Source: Blastococcus sp. CT_GayMR16 (GTDB lineage Bacteria; Actinomycetota; Actinomycetes; Mycobacteriales; Geodermatophilaceae). Taken from it: a DNA stretch of 64,000 nucleotides. The notes under the pieces are model-generated. The model made no database searches. It saw only the letters and a list, made by a program, of their open reading frames with translations, and was not told the DNA's origin. The translations under genes and the position numbers were made by a program. Below, in pieces: positions 8,484 through 20,695 of the stretch (position 1 is the first letter of the stretch; each line of letters starts with the position of its first letter). Where the stretch lies: NCBI RefSeq assembly GCF_004570875.1, contig NZ_SPQK01000005.1, positions 124,001 to 188,000 of the forward strand. Direction: 5' to 3'.

Positions 8484-9764
8484 TCAGCCGGGCCGCTGGG
8501 TCCGCTCGACCTGCGCCCCGAGGCCCCGCAGCTGCTCCACGAAGTCGGGGTAGCCGCGGTCGACGTGGTGCACCTCCTGCACCTCGGTGACGCCGTCGGA
8601 CACCAGTCCGGCGAGCACCAGCCCGGCGCCCGCGCGGATGTCGGTGGCCACGACCGGCGCGCTGGAGAGCTTCTCCCGGCCGCGGACGACGGCGTGGTGG
8701 CCGTCGATGCGGACGTCGGCGCCGAGCCGCACCAGCTCGTTGACGAACATGAACCGGCCCTCGAAGACGTTCTCGGTGATCAGCGCGGTACCGGTGGAGA
8801 CCGCGGCCAGGGCCACCGCCATCGGCTGCAGGTCGGTCGGGAAGCCGGGGAAGGGCAGCGTGACGACGTCGACGCAGCGCGGGCGCCCCTCCATCGCGAC
8901 CCGGATGCCGTCGGGCAGCGACTCCACCTGCGCGCCCGCGTCGGTGAGCTTGTCCAGCGCGACGGCGAGGTGCCCGGCCACGGCCCGCTCGATGACGACG
9001 TCCCCGCGGGTCATCACCGCACCGATCGCCCACGTGCCCGCGACGATCCGGTCGGGGACGGTCGTGTAGGTCACCGGCGCGAGGCCGTCCACGCCCTCGA
9101 TCGTGATCGTGGAGGTGCCGGCGCCGTCGATCCGCGCGCCCATGGCGCCGAGCATCGTGCAGAGGTCGACGATCTCCGGCTCGCGGGCGGCGTTGTCGAT
9201 GACGGTGGTGCCCTGGGCCAGCACCGCCGCCATGACCAGGTTCTCCGTGGCGCCGACGGAGGGGAAGTCCAGCCAGATCGACGTGCCGGTCAGCCGGGGT
9301 GCCGTCGCGACGAGGAAGCCGTGCTCGCTGACGATCGTCGCGCCCAGCCGCTCCAGGCCGGAGATGTGCATGTCCAGCCCGCGCGAGCCGATGGCGTCGC
9401 CGCCGGGCAGCGCCACCCGCGCGGTACCGCAGCGGGCCACCAGCGGGCCGAGCACGCTGATCGAGGCCCTCATCCGGCGCACCAGGTCGTAGTCGGTCTC
9501 GGTCGAGGGCTTCTCGGGCACGTCGACGACGACGCGGCCTCCGCCACCACCGCCGGCCGTGCGCTCGTAGGTGACCTCGCAGCCCAGCCGCCGGAGCACC
9601 TCGCTCATGATGGCGACGTCGAGGATGTCCGGGACCTCCTCGATGGTGGTCACCCCGGGGGCCAGCAGCGCGGCCGCCATGAGCTTGAGCGCGCTGTTCT
9701 TGGCGCCCGTGACCCGCACCCGGCCGGTCAGGGCCGCGCCGCCGGTCACCTCGAAGCACTCCAC
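8484..9764 (-). CDS. murA: UDP-N-acetylglucosamine 1-carboxyvinyltransferase
   Basis: First committed step of peptidoglycan synthesis in the cytoplasm: enolpyruvyl transfer from PEP to UDP-GlcNAc. The 426-residue protein has the family start [17 protein letters not shown] with the Lys-Asn PEP site, then the loop [16 protein letters not shown]. The residue aligned with E. coli Cys115 is Asp123 (codon GAC at 9396-9398). In MurA enzymes this Asp keeps activity but blocks alkylation by fosfomycin, as in Mycobacterium. An unusual run of six Gly (residues 71-76) sits in a surface loop. GTG start. It is the last gene of the long minus-strand housekeeping run, downstream of atpC and DUF2550. Confidence 0.97.
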   Translation of the reverse strand: MECFEVTGGAALTGRVRVTGAKNSALKLMAAALLAPGVTTIEEVPDILDVAIMSEVLRRLGCEVTYERTAGGGGGGRVVVDVPEKPSTETDYDLVRRMRASISVLGPLVARCGTARVALPGGDAIGSRGLDMHISGLERLGATIVSEHGFLVATAPRLTGTSIWLDFPSVGATENLVMAAVLAQGTTVIDNAAREPEIVDLCTMLGAMGARIDGAGTSTITIEGVDGLAPVTYTTVPDRIVAGTWAIGAVMTRGDVVIERAVAGHLAVALDKLTDAGAQVESLPDGIRVAMEGRPRCVDVVTLPFPGFPTDLQPMAVALAAVSTGTALITENVFEGRFMFVNELVRLGADVRIDGHHAVVRGREKLSSAPVVATDIRAGAGLVLAGLVSDGVTEVQEVHHVDRGYPDFVEQLRGLGAQVERTQRPG

Positions 9765-9803
9765 CCGGCCACCCTAGGCGGGGCACGACATAGGCTCGCG
9801 GCC

Positions 9804-10418
9804 ATGGTCCGGCTGACGCGCATCTACACCAGGACCGGCGACGCCGGTGAGACCCACCTCGGCGACATGAGCCGGGTGTCCAAGGCCGATCCGCGCGTGG
9901 TGGCGTTCGCCGACGTCGACGAGGCCAACAGCGTCATCGGCGTCGCGCTCGCGCTGGCCCCGCCGGAGCCGGCGATCGCCGACCTGCTGCGCAGCATCCA
10001 GAACGACCTCTTCGACGTCGGTGCCGATCTGTGCACCCCGGTCATGGCCGACCCGGAGTTCCCTCCGCTCCGGGTGACGGCGGCGTACACGGAGCGGCTC
10101 GAGGCCGCCTGCGACGAGTACAACGAGGCGCTGCCCACGCTCAACAGCTTCATCCTGCCCGGGGGGACGGCAGGGGCGGCGCTGCTGCACCAGGCGCGGG
10201 TGGTCGCCCGGCGGGCCGAGCGCAGCATCTGGACCCTGCTGGCCGCCGACGCCGAGCGCACCAACCCTGAGACCGCCCGCTACCTCAACCGGCTCTCGGA
10301 CCTGTTGTTCATCCTGGCCCGCACCGCGAACCCCGGCGGGGACGTGCTCTGGGAGCCGGGTGCCCACAGCGGGGCGCACGCCCAGCGGGCGGCAGGGAGC
10401 AGCACCGCCTCCCACTGA
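9804..10418 (+). CDS. cob(I)alamin adenosyltransferase, PduO type
   Basis: ATP-dependent adenosylation of cob(I)alamin to coenzyme B12. The 204-residue protein starts with the family signature YTRTGDAGETHLGD (ATP-binding loop) and has DEANSVIGVAL, IQNDLFDVGADL, RRAERSIW and the C-terminal YLNRLSDLLFILAR helix, all typical of PduO/MMAB trimers. It is the only plus-strand gene inside the atp-mur segment and converges on DUF2550. TAGGCT lies 7 nt before the ATG without a Shine-Dalgarno, suggesting a leaderless transcript. It probably supplies cofactor for the MeaA-type mutase 1.8 kb away; that link is inferred. Confidence 0.95.
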   Translation: MVRLTRIYTRTGDAGETHLGDMSRVSKADPRVVAFADVDEANSVIGVALALAPPEPAIADLLRSIQNDLFDVGADLCTPVMADPEFPPLRVTAAYTERLEAACDEYNEALPTLNSFILPGGTAGAALLHQARVVARRAERSIWTLLAADAERTNPETARYLNRLSDLLFILARTANPGGDVLWEPGAHSGAHAQRAAGSSTASH

Positions 10419-10424
10419 ACGGCG

Positions 10425-10823
10425 TCACCCCGGTGGGGCCGACTCCACCCAGGACAGGAAGCCGGTCACCGTCGAGCTGTCCATGGCGAGCTCGCGGGGT
10501 CCCTCCGGGGTGCTGATGGTGAGGACGACGACGTCCGAGGGCAGCGCGAGGTCGTCGCGGCCGGGGCTGCGCTGCGACTGCACCTGGAGCTCCCCGCGGC
10601 CGAGCCGCTCCTGGGGGCGCACCGACAGCGACAGCCCGCGGTACCAGAGCAGCATGTCGCCGCCGTACCAGGCGACGCCGACCGACCAGCGCGGTGACCG
10701 GACCGGCCGCAGCCACACGGTGACCGCGCCGAGGCCGGAGAGCAGGAAGCGCCGGCGCAGCAGGAACGCCACGGTGACCGCGACCAGACCGACGCCGAGC
10801 AGGACGAGCAGGACCGTGGTCAC
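10425..10823 (-). CDS. DUF2550 family membrane protein
   Basis: 132-residue protein with one N-terminal transmembrane helix (TVLLVLLGVGLVAVTVAFLL) and a basic RRRF stop-transfer sequence. A small beta-rich domain follows with WSVGVAWYGGDMLLWYRGLSL and a VVVLTIS strand. This is the actinobacterial DUF2550 family, nearly always found directly downstream of atpC, as here (37-bp gap). Function unknown; synteny suggests a role tied to the membrane or cell envelope. I chose the GTG at 10823, which places the helix at the N terminus; an upstream in-frame start would add 26 residues with no similarity and run into atpC. Confidence 0.85.
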   Translation of the reverse strand: MTTVLLVLLGVGLVAVTVAFLLRRRFLLSGLGAVTVWLRPVRSPRWSVGVAWYGGDMLLWYRGLSLSVRPQERLGRGELQVQSQRSPGRDDLALPSDVVVLTISTPEGPRELAMDSSTVTGFLSWVESAPPG

Positions 10824-10860
10824 GGGCGTCCGGGTGCCGGCGGTCGGATCAGCGGATGGC

Positions 10861-11247
10861 TCAGGCGGTCTCGCCGGCCGCCCGCAGTCGGGACTGGGCA
10901 CGGCGGGCGGCGTCGAGAGCCTCCGGCTCGTCGGAACCCTCCGCGCGGCTCAGCGCCTCGCGGGCGCGCGCCACGTCGATCTCTCCTGCGATCTCCGCGG
11001 TCTCGGCGAGGATGGACACCCCGCGCTCGGTGATCGACAGGAACCCGCCGTGGGCCGCGACGATGACGTCCTCACCGGACTCGGTGCGGATCGTCACGAC
11101 GCCGCCCTCGGCGAGCTGGCCGAGCAGGGGCGCGTGGCCGGGGAGGACACCCAGCTCGCCCTCGGTCGTGCGGGCGATGACCATCGTGGCCTCGCCGGAC
11201 CAGATCTTCTGCTCGACGGCCACCAACTCGACCTGCAGGGTCGCCAC
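10861..11247 (-). CDS. atpC: F-type ATP synthase epsilon subunit
   Basis: 128-residue central-stalk subunit that contacts gamma and the c-ring and restrains ATP hydrolysis. The N-terminal beta-sandwich is clear ([43 protein letters not shown]), followed by a helical hairpin ([13 protein letters not shown]). GTG start. Unlike the other atp genes it is not joined to its neighbour: a 564-bp insert with a terminator-like hairpin separates it from atpD. It may therefore depend on readthrough or on its own promoter. Downstream DUF2550 and murA follow the usual actinobacterial order. Confidence 0.96.
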   Translation of the reverse strand: MATLQVELVAVEQKIWSGEATMVIARTTEGELGVLPGHAPLLGQLAEGGVVTIRTESGEDVIVAAHGGFLSITERGVSILAETAEIAGEIDVARAREALSRAEGSDEPEALDAARRAQSRLRAAGETA

Positions 11248-11308
11248 GACACTCCTCGGGATCCACGGAACGGACCCCCAGCCTAACCGCGGGGCGATCG
11301 TCTGGAAC
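11248..11308. other. proximal part of the atpD-atpC intergenic insert
   Basis: The whole atpD-atpC gap (11248-11811) is the only gene-poor stretch above 300 bp. From atpC outward it holds this short leader with a CGAGGAG ribosome-binding site for atpC, a structured repeat, a small ORF, about 140 bp in which I see nothing definite, and two overlapping hairpins behind atpD. I cannot identify a confident atpC promoter here. Confidence 0.5.
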
Positions 11309-11368
11309 GGCCACCCTGCAGGGGCCCGCGCCGAGCCTGCGAGGCGTGGGGGGAAGGGTGGTCCTCTT
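11309..11368 (-). repeat. structured dispersed repeat, copy C
   Basis: Degenerate copy of the repeat also found at 53832-53887 and 60751-60807. Read on the minus strand it starts directly after the TGA of the small Trp-rich ORF. Outer arms are GGGTGG (minus reading of 11311-11316) and CCACCC (11356-11361), extendable by two G-C pairs across one bulged base. An inner stem GGCUCG/CGGGCC has a G-U pair that forms only in minus-strand RNA. The shared core is CCTCGCA-G-GCTCGG. It lies between the small ORF and atpC. Confidence 0.5.
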
Positions 11369-11566
11369 TCAGGCCGAGCGGCGGTACAGCAGTGTCCAGC
11401 GGCCGACGCGGACCCAGGGGTGGCGGACGCTGGAGGCCGGGGCCCATTCCTCGGTGCCGAACCGCGGTCCTTCAGCCCATTCCACCGGCGCGTACGGCGG
11501 CCAGGTCCAGTCGCCTTCGTCGCTGCTCGGTGATGCGGCGTTCAGGTCCACGTCGTTCCTCAGCAC
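11369..11566 (-). CDS. small Trp-rich hypothetical protein between atpD and atpC
   Basis: Open frame of 65 codons (GTG at 11566) or 60 codons (GTG at 11551, preceded by AGGA at good spacing). The product has a hydrophilic N terminus, then [15 protein letters not shown] and EEWAP, and a basic end [14 protein letters not shown]. Five Trp in about 60 residues and mostly G/C third bases are unlike random shadow frames. No signal peptide or helix. Its stop codon abuts a structured repeat, as does the sodN stop elsewhere in the window, which supports it being a real gene. I do not recognise a family, and its position inside the atp operon is unexpected. Confidence 0.45.
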   Translation of the reverse strand: MLRNDVDLNAASPSSDEGDWTWPPYAPVEWAEGPRFGTEEWAPASSVRHPWVRVGRWTLLYRRSA

Positions 11567-11706
11567 GGTGCCCGTGGCTCGGGCGGATCTCTGTGATGGT
11601 CGGCAGGTGGAGCGCCGACCACGAGGGACCGTAGCGGTGATCCACCCACTCGGGTGACGGATTCGTCCCCCGGACGAGATTTTGTCGGGGATCCGGCCCA
11701 AAGGAA

Positions 11707-11748
11707 GGCCGGCACGACGCCGGCCGGGCCTCCCGGAGGGAGACCCGG
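11707..11748 (-). terminator. double hairpin downstream of atpD
   Basis: Two adjoining stems lie about 65 bp beyond the atpD stop. The first is a perfect 7-bp stem GGCCGGC/GCCGGCC with a 5-nt loop (11707-11725). The second is an 11-bp stem with one C/A mismatch and a GGA loop (11724-11748). They share two bases and so are mutually exclusive at their edges. There is no strong U-tract, as is common in high-GC actinobacteria. Could terminate or attenuate the atp transcript before atpC. Confidence 0.55.
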
Positions 11749-11811
11749 CCGCGGTCGGGCCCCTGCGTGGTCCCGCCGCAGACGTGCGAGCGGCGGGGGC
11801 AGGGTGTCCGG

Positions 11812-14302
<2,491 letters not shown>

Positions 14303-14305
14303 GGG

Positions 14306-15943
<1,638 letters not shown>

Positions 15944-16001
15944 GGGTCTGAGTCCTCTTCCCTGCGGGGTCGTGTCTGGAGTGGTCGGTCGGTGGGGGCG
16001 G

Positions 16002-16877
16002 TCAGCCGGCCAGTCGCCGTTCGGCGGCTTCCAGGCGGTGGGCGATGCTGCCGTCGATGACCTCGTCGCCCACCTGGACGATCAGGCCGCCGAGCACGCT
16101 CGGGTCCACGGTGATCTGCAGACCGACGGTCCGCCCGTAGATCCGTCGGAGCACGTCGGTCAGCCGCTGCTCCTGCGCGGCGGTCAGCGCCACGGCGGTG
16201 GTCACCCGGGCCACGGACTGGCCGCGGCGCCGGCTGGCCACGTCGGAGAGGCGCTCGACGGCGTTCTCCGCGGTGCCGAGGTGCGGGCCGGTCAGCACGT
16301 TGCGCAGGAGCTGCTCGGTGACGGGGCTGACCCGCCCGGAGAGCAGCCGGTCCAGCAGCGCGGTCTTGCCCTCGGCCGAGGCCTTCCGGTCGCTGAGGAT
16401 GCGGCCCAGCTCTCGGTCGCCTCCGACGATCCGGCCGAAGCGGAAGAGCTCGTCCTCGACGGAGTCGAGCTCGCCGCGGGCGTCCGCGGCGTCCAGCGAG
16501 GCCTCGATCGCGAGCGCCTGGAAGGCATCGACGAGGTCGATCGGGTGCGACCAGCGCTGGCGCGCGACGGTCTCGATCAGGTCGAGCGCGGTGTCGGACA
16601 CCTTCGAAGCGAAGAGCCGCTGGGCCAGACCCGCACGGTCCTCCGGCCGGCCCGCCGGGTCCGACAGCGCGCGGCGCAACGTGAGCTGGCCGTTCAGCAG
16701 CCGCGCGACGGAGAAGAGCTCGTCGGCCAGCGCCAGCAGCTCGGGTCCGGTGGCCGCGCGCGACGGCTGCCCAGTCAGGCGGTCCTTGGCCCTCTCCAGG
16801 ACGCCGGAGGCCGGACGACTGAGCTGCTCGAGGCGCTCGCGCGCCTCGGCCATCGCCGCCCGGCTCGAGGCCTCCAT
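16002..16877 (-). CDS. atpH: F-type ATP synthase delta subunit
   Basis: Peripheral-stalk subunit linking b to the top of F1 (OSCP homologue). 291 residues, longer than the roughly 180-residue E. coli protein, as is usual in actinobacteria. The C-terminal signature [20 protein letters not shown] is clear, as is [15 protein letters not shown]. The N-terminal third is helical and Arg/Glu/Leu-rich (coiled-coil-like, [20 protein letters not shown]), consistent with contact to subunit b. Its ATG overlaps the atpF stop by one base, so translation is coupled. Confidence 0.95.
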   Translation of the reverse strand: MEASSRAAMAEARERLEQLSRPASGVLERAKDRLTGQPSRAATGPELLALADELFSVARLLNGQLTLRRALSDPAGRPEDRAGLAQRLFASKVSDTALDLIETVARQRWSHPIDLVDAFQALAIEASLDAADARGELDSVEDELFRFGRIVGGDRELGRILSDRKASAEGKTALLDRLLSGRVSPVTEQLLRNVLTGPHLGTAENAVERLSDVASRRRGQSVARVTTAVALTAAQEQRLTDVLRRIYGRTVGLQITVDPSVLGGLIVQVGDEVIDGSIAHRLEAAERRLAG

Positions 16878-17440
16878 CAGCGGGAGCCCTTTCGTGCGCC
16901 GACCGCGCCGTCGCCGGCTGCCGCCATGCCGTCGAGTTCGGCGAGGAAGCGATCGACGGTGCCGCTGCGCCGGGCGTCCTCGGCGAGGGACTCGCCCACG
17001 ACCTGACCGGCCAGCTGGACGGCGAGCGTCCCGATCTGGCCACGCAGCTCGTTGACCACCTGCTGCCGCGCGGTCGCCAGCTGCTCCTCGCCGCGGGCGA
17101 CGATCCGCGCCGACTCTTCCTGCGCCTGGACCCGCAGCCCCTCGAGGATCTGCTGGCCCTCGGCGCGGGCCTGGTCGCGGATCTGCGCGGCCTCGCTCCG
17201 GGCCTCGGCGAGCTGGGCACGGTACTGCTCCAGCGCCTCCTTGGCCTCCGCCTGCATTGCTTCGGCCCGCTCGATGCCACCCTCGATCGCCTCGCGGCGG
17301 GCCCGGAAGACCTGCTCGAACCGCGGGGCGACGAACTTGAACATCACCAACAGCACGATCCCGAAAGCGATCAGGCCGATGATGATCTCGCCCAAGGGCG
17401 GAAGGAGCGGGTTCTCGCTTTCCGCGGCCAGGATGTTCAT
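16877..17440 (-). CDS. atpF: F-type ATP synthase b subunit
   Basis: Membrane anchor of the peripheral stalk. 187 residues: one N-terminal transmembrane helix (GEIIIGLIAFGIVLLVMF, about 17-34), then a long charged coiled coil (AEAMQAEAKEALEQYRAQLA, EARSEAAQIRDQARAEG) and the conserved LRGQIGTLAVQLAGQVVGE segment. A short Gly/Ala-rich tail follows. It starts 53 bp after atpE and overlaps atpH by one base. Confidence 0.96.
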   Translation of the reverse strand: MNILAAESENPLLPPLGEIIIGLIAFGIVLLVMFKFVAPRFEQVFRARREAIEGGIERAEAMQAEAKEALEQYRAQLAEARSEAAQIRDQARAEGQQILEGLRVQAQEESARIVARGEEQLATARQQVVNELRGQIGTLAVQLAGQVVGESLAEDARRSGTVDRFLAELDGMAAAGDGAVGARKGSR

Positions 17441-17493
17441 GCGCTCAGTGTCCCTGTCTGGAGTGGGTGTCCGGACTCGTCAACGAGTTCCGG

Positions 17494-17721
17494 TCAGGTG
17501 CCGAAGACGAAGGGGACGACGAAGCCGATCAGGGCCAGCGCCTCGGAGAGCGCGAAGCCAAGGAAGGCGTACGTACGCGTCAGGCCGGCCGATTCGGGCT
17601 GCCGGGCGGTCGCCTGGATGTAGGCGGCCCACACGATGCCGACACCGATACCGGGGCCGATCGCGGCGAGGCCGTAGCCGACCGAGCCGATGCTTCCGGT
17701 CAGTTCTGCCAGAACGTCCAT
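17494..17721 (-). CDS. atpE: F-type ATP synthase c subunit
   Basis: 75-residue proteolipid that forms the rotor ring. Helix 1 contains the Gly-rich packing motif GPGIGVGIVWAAY; the cytoplasmic loop is R40-Q41-P42; helix 2 carries the essential proton-binding Glu60 in FALSEALALIGFV. In mycobacteria this Glu region is the bedaquiline site. The Gly-rich face and lack of the sodium-site residues suggest proton coupling. Lies between atpB and atpF. Confidence 0.98.
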   Translation of the reverse strand: MDVLAELTGSIGSVGYGLAAIGPGIGVGIVWAAYIQATARQPESAGLTRTYAFLGFALSEALALIGFVVPFVFGT

Positions 17722-17812
17722 TGCGGGGTATTCCTCCTCTGTCGTCGCCCGGCGGGTGCCGGGCGGCTGGCGGGGTGGTGCGGGTGGTGCAGTCTGAAGG
17801 GTGCAGTCGCGC

Positions 17813-18637
17813 TCAGTGCTCGGCTTCGATCGACCCGTTGAGGTAGGTGCCCATCAGCACGGTGAAGACATATGCCTGCAGGAAGATGACCAGCAACTCG
17901 AAGAACGTCATCACGATCGCCATCAGCGCCGAGATGGGTCCGAAGACGACCGAGTAATTGCCCACCTGGAACAGGTAGACGGCGCCGAGAGAGAAGACGA
18001 CCAGCAGCATGTGGCCGGCGAACATGTTGGCGAAGAGACGGACGGCGAGGGTGAACGGCCGAACGACGAAGTTCTGCAGAATCTCGATCGGCGTCACCAG
18101 GATGTACATCGGCTTCGGGACGCCGGGCAGGAAGAGGATGTCCTTGAAGTACTTCCCCGCCCCCTGCTCGCGGATGCCGATCCAGATGTACATGACCCAG
18201 CAGATGGCGGCGAGCACCAGGGGGAACGCGAACTTCGACATCGGCGAGATCTGGGCGAGCGGAACGATCGCCATCAGATTGTTCGCCAGGATGAAGAAGA
18301 AGAGCGCGCCCAGGAACGGCGCGAAGGGCAGCCCCTTGGGGCCGACCACGTCCCGCGCGATGCCGTCGCGCACCAGCGAGTAGCCGGACTCCCCGACGAA
18401 CTGCAGCTTGCCGGGCACCATCTGCGGGTTACGCACCGCCGCGATCAGGAACGCCACGAGGGCGAGCGTCGCGATCCACAGGATGATCGTGATCCGGGTG
18501 ATCTCGAAGTCGATGCCGAGCACCGAGAAACTGGCGACCACCTCCGGATAGAACTCACCGAGGCCGGGGGCCTGAAAACCGTCGCCGGATCCTTCGGCAG
18601 CGAGCACGCCGCCGAGCGCGAGGGCGCTGGAGGTCAC
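17813..18637 (-). CDS. atpB: F-type ATP synthase a subunit
   Basis: Stator proton-channel subunit. 274 residues with several transmembrane helices. The essential Arg is in FTLAVRLFANMFAGHMLL; PKGLPFAPFLGALFFFILANN is the conserved helix with the channel Asn pair. The N terminus lies in the periplasm in family members. I take the GTG at 18637, whose GTGA overlaps the atpZ stop, giving the start TSSALALGG; an upstream in-frame ATG would lengthen the protein with sequence belonging to atpZ. C terminus IEAEH. Confidence 0.97.
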   Translation of the reverse strand: MTSSALALGGVLAAEGSGDGFQAPGLGEFYPEVVASFSVLGIDFEITRITIILWIATLALVAFLIAAVRNPQMVPGKLQFVGESGYSLVRDGIARDVVGPKGLPFAPFLGALFFFILANNLMAIVPLAQISPMSKFAFPLVLAAICWVMYIWIGIREQGAGKYFKDILFLPGVPKPMYILVTPIEILQNFVVRPFTLAVRLFANMFAGHMLLVVFSLGAVYLFQVGNYSVVFGPISALMAIVMTFFELLVIFLQAYVFTVLMGTYLNGSIEAEH

Positions 18638-18972
18638 CGTTGTCCCTTCTGCGTCCTGGGCTGGCTCCGTCGTCCGCCCGGGGTCTTGCTCTTGCTCTGC
18701 CCGTCCCCTGACGAGGGGGCAGCGCCATACCGGGCGACCACGAGGTAGATCGCCACCGTCATGCCGAAGATGATGCCGACCGGGAAGAACACTCGAGTGT
18801 CCAACCAGCGGTCGAGCAACCAACCCGCCCCGCCCCACACGGCCATCCCGGAGATCAACGTCCCGATGACGGCATAACCCGTCTCGGCACCACTGCCCTG
18901 CCGAGCCGGACTCGCGGGTCGAGGTCGAGCGGCCCCGCGTGCAGGGCTGTCCTCGGCCATCGCGTCGGACAC
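18634..18972 (-). CDS. AtpZ/AtpI-family membrane protein
   Basis: 112-residue protein encoded just before atpB. Two transmembrane helices (YAVIGTLISGMAVWGGAGWL and VGIIFGMTVAIYLVVARY) joined by LDRWLDTRVFF match the AtpZ family, whose members assist c-ring assembly or divalent-cation handling in some bacteria. Both termini are polar and basic/Ala-Pro-rich. GTG start at 18972; an ATG at 18960 is equally possible. Stop overlaps atpB start (GTGA), so the two are coupled. Confidence 0.8.
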   Translation of the reverse strand: MSDAMAEDSPARGAARPRPASPARQGSGAETGYAVIGTLISGMAVWGGAGWLLDRWLDTRVFFPVGIIFGMTVAIYLVVARYGAAPSSGDGQSKSKTPGGRRSQPRTQKGQR

Positions 18973-18976
18973 TATC

Positions 18977-19453
18977 TCAGCCCCGTGGAGCAGGCTTTTC
19001 CGGGTCCAGGTGCGAGGCCGATGCGGCCCCTGCCGGCGGGGCCGGAGGGGGCACGTAGTACAGCTGGCGAGTCCAGACCCATCGCAGCTGGATTCCGCTC
19101 CACAGCAGCGCCCCGGCGACGACCGTGAACGCCAGCGTCCGCACGTCCAGCCACCTGTCGTCGGGCAGCGCGGAGAGGAACGCGAACAGGATCAGCGCCT
19201 TGACCAGGAAGGTTCCCAGCGCCGCGGGCAATGTGAAGGTGTCGTCGATGCGACCGGCCCACGCGACCACGATGCTCGAGACCGAGAAGAACGCGGTCAC
19301 GATCGCGGCGCCCACGAGCACTGCCATGGCGTCCGCCCATCCCAGCAGGAGACCGGTGATCACGGCGGCCACGACGGCCACCGCCGCGGTGATCAGGGCC
19401 CCCACCCGGAGGAAGGAGATGTCCCAGGGGACCTGGCTGCGGGGCGGGGTCAC
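18977..19453 (-). CDS. atpI: AtpI-like ATP synthase operon membrane protein
   Basis: 158-residue protein with four predicted transmembrane segments: about 17-38, 43-65, 76-98 and 104-122 (for example TAAVAVVAAVITGLLLGW and LGTFLVKALILFAFLSAL). The layout and position ahead of atpZ-atpB match the actinobacterial form of ATP synthase subunit I, thought to aid assembly of the c-ring. The C terminus is Pro/Ala-rich and cytosolic-looking. GTG start overlaps the stop of the upstream glycosyltransferase gene (GTGA). Confidence 0.75.
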   Translation of the reverse strand: MTPPRSQVPWDISFLRVGALITAAVAVVAAVITGLLLGWADAMAVLVGAAIVTAFFSVSSIVVAWAGRIDDTFTLPAALGTFLVKALILFAFLSALPDDRWLDVRTLAFTVVAGALLWSGIQLRWVWTRQLYYVPPPAPPAGAASASHLDPEKPAPRG

Positions 19454-20691
19454 GGGACCACCTGTCGGTCGGCCGGCTGGCGCGGAACCGGGCCGGAGGT
19501 CGGGTCGGTGACGCGCAGCGCGCGGGCCGTGGGGTGCTCGGCGCGGCTGCGCTCCCGCTGGGCGGCCAACTCGGCGGCGCGCGCCTCCCGCGCCGCCCGA
19601 CGGGCCCGCGGACTCAGGACGACGACCACGCCGACAACCAGCAGCACGGCGATGGCGACGAGCAGCTCGGCCTGACCCCCGGTGATCGACAGGGCGACGG
19701 CGCCGAAGGAGAGCAGGGCCGCCCAGAAGTACATGACGAGGACGGCGCGACGGTGGGAGTGCCCGATCGACAGCAGCCGGTGGTGCAGGTGCATCTTGTC
19801 CGGCGAGAACGGCGACTGGCCCTTGCGGGTGCGCCGGATGACGGCCAGGACGAGGTCGATGAACGGGATGAAGAGCACCGCGATCGGCACGAGGAGGGGC
19901 AGCGCGAGGGGCAGCAGGCTCGCCGCGGAGTCGAACGACTGCGCGTCCACTCCCCCGGTGGCCGTCACCGCCGCCGCCGAGAGCATGAGGCCGACGAGCA
20001 TCGAGCCGGAGTCACCCATGAAGATGCGGGCCGGGCTGAAGTTGTGCGGCAGGAAGCCCAGGCAGGCACCGGCGAGCACCGCCGTGATGAGCGCCGGGGC
20101 ACTCGCGACGTCGTCGTAGCCGGTGAGTCCCAGGTGGTAGCTGTAGGCGAAGAAGGCCAGGGCGGCGATCGCCGAGACCCCCGCGGCGAGCCCGTCCAGG
20201 CCGTCGATGAAGTTCAGCGCGTTCACCGTGAGGACGGTCAGCAGGATCGTCAGGGGGACGCCGGTGTCGGGGCCGAAGGAGATGGTGCCGATGTCGGCGA
20301 CCGGCAGGAACAGGAACGCCAACTGGACGCCGAGCAGCACCATCACGCCGGCCGCGGCGATCTGCCCGGTGAGCTTGGTGAGCGCGTCCAGGCCCCACTT
20401 GTCGTCGAGCACGCCGAGCAGGCAGATCAGCCCGCCGGCCACCAGCACGGCGTAGGTCTGGGAGTCGTCGAACGTCCGCTGCAGCGCCGGGAGGCGGCTG
20501 GCGACCAGGACGGCGGCGGCCACCCCGAGGTACATGGCCACGCCGCCGCCGCGCGGGGTCGGGATGACGTGCACGTCCCGGTCCCGGGGAGCGGCCATCA
20601 TCCGGAAGCGGATCGCCACCATCCGCACCACGGGGGTGGCCAGGAAGGTGACCACTGCCGCGGTGAGCAGGACGACGGCGTACTCGCGCAT
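19450..20691 (-). CDS. wecA: undecaprenyl-phosphate GlcNAc-1-phosphate transferase (WecA/TagO, MraY family)
   Basis: Polytopic membrane enzyme that transfers a sugar-1-phosphate, probably GlcNAc-1-P, to undecaprenyl or decaprenyl phosphate, initiating cell-wall linkage or polysaccharide synthesis. 413 residues, about 11 helices. Signature segments: RDVHVIPTPRGGGVAM, LGVLDDKWGLDALTKL (DDxxD), NALNFIDGLDGLAAG, RIFMGDSGSMLVG and the cytosolic SPDKMHLHHRLLSIGHSHR, which is specific to WecA/TagO rather than MraY. The C-terminal 60 residues are a charged tail. Start ATG at 20691, 4 bp after glyA. Placement between prfA/glyA and atp genes matches mycobacterial rfe. Confidence 0.92.
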   Translation of the reverse strand: MREYAVVLLTAAVVTFLATPVVRMVAIRFRMMAAPRDRDVHVIPTPRGGGVAMYLGVAAAVLVASRLPALQRTFDDSQTYAVLVAGGLICLLGVLDDKWGLDALTKLTGQIAAAGVMVLLGVQLAFLFLPVADIGTISFGPDTGVPLTILLTVLTVNALNFIDGLDGLAAGVSAIAALAFFAYSYHLGLTGYDDVASAPALITAVLAGACLGFLPHNFSPARIFMGDSGSMLVGLMLSAAAVTATGGVDAQSFDSAASLLPLALPLLVPIAVLFIPFIDLVLAVIRRTRKGQSPFSPDKMHLHHRLLSIGHSHRRAVLVMYFWAALLSFGAVALSITGGQAELLVAIAVLLVVGVVVVLSPRARRAAREARAAELAAQRERSRAEHPTARALRVTDPTSGPVPRQPADRQVVP

Positions 20692-20695
20692 CAGG

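Noticed and set aside
9765-9803. Cobalamin riboswitch before the adenosyltransferase gene
   Set aside because: The interval is 39 bp, far too short, and has a leaderless-type -10 instead.
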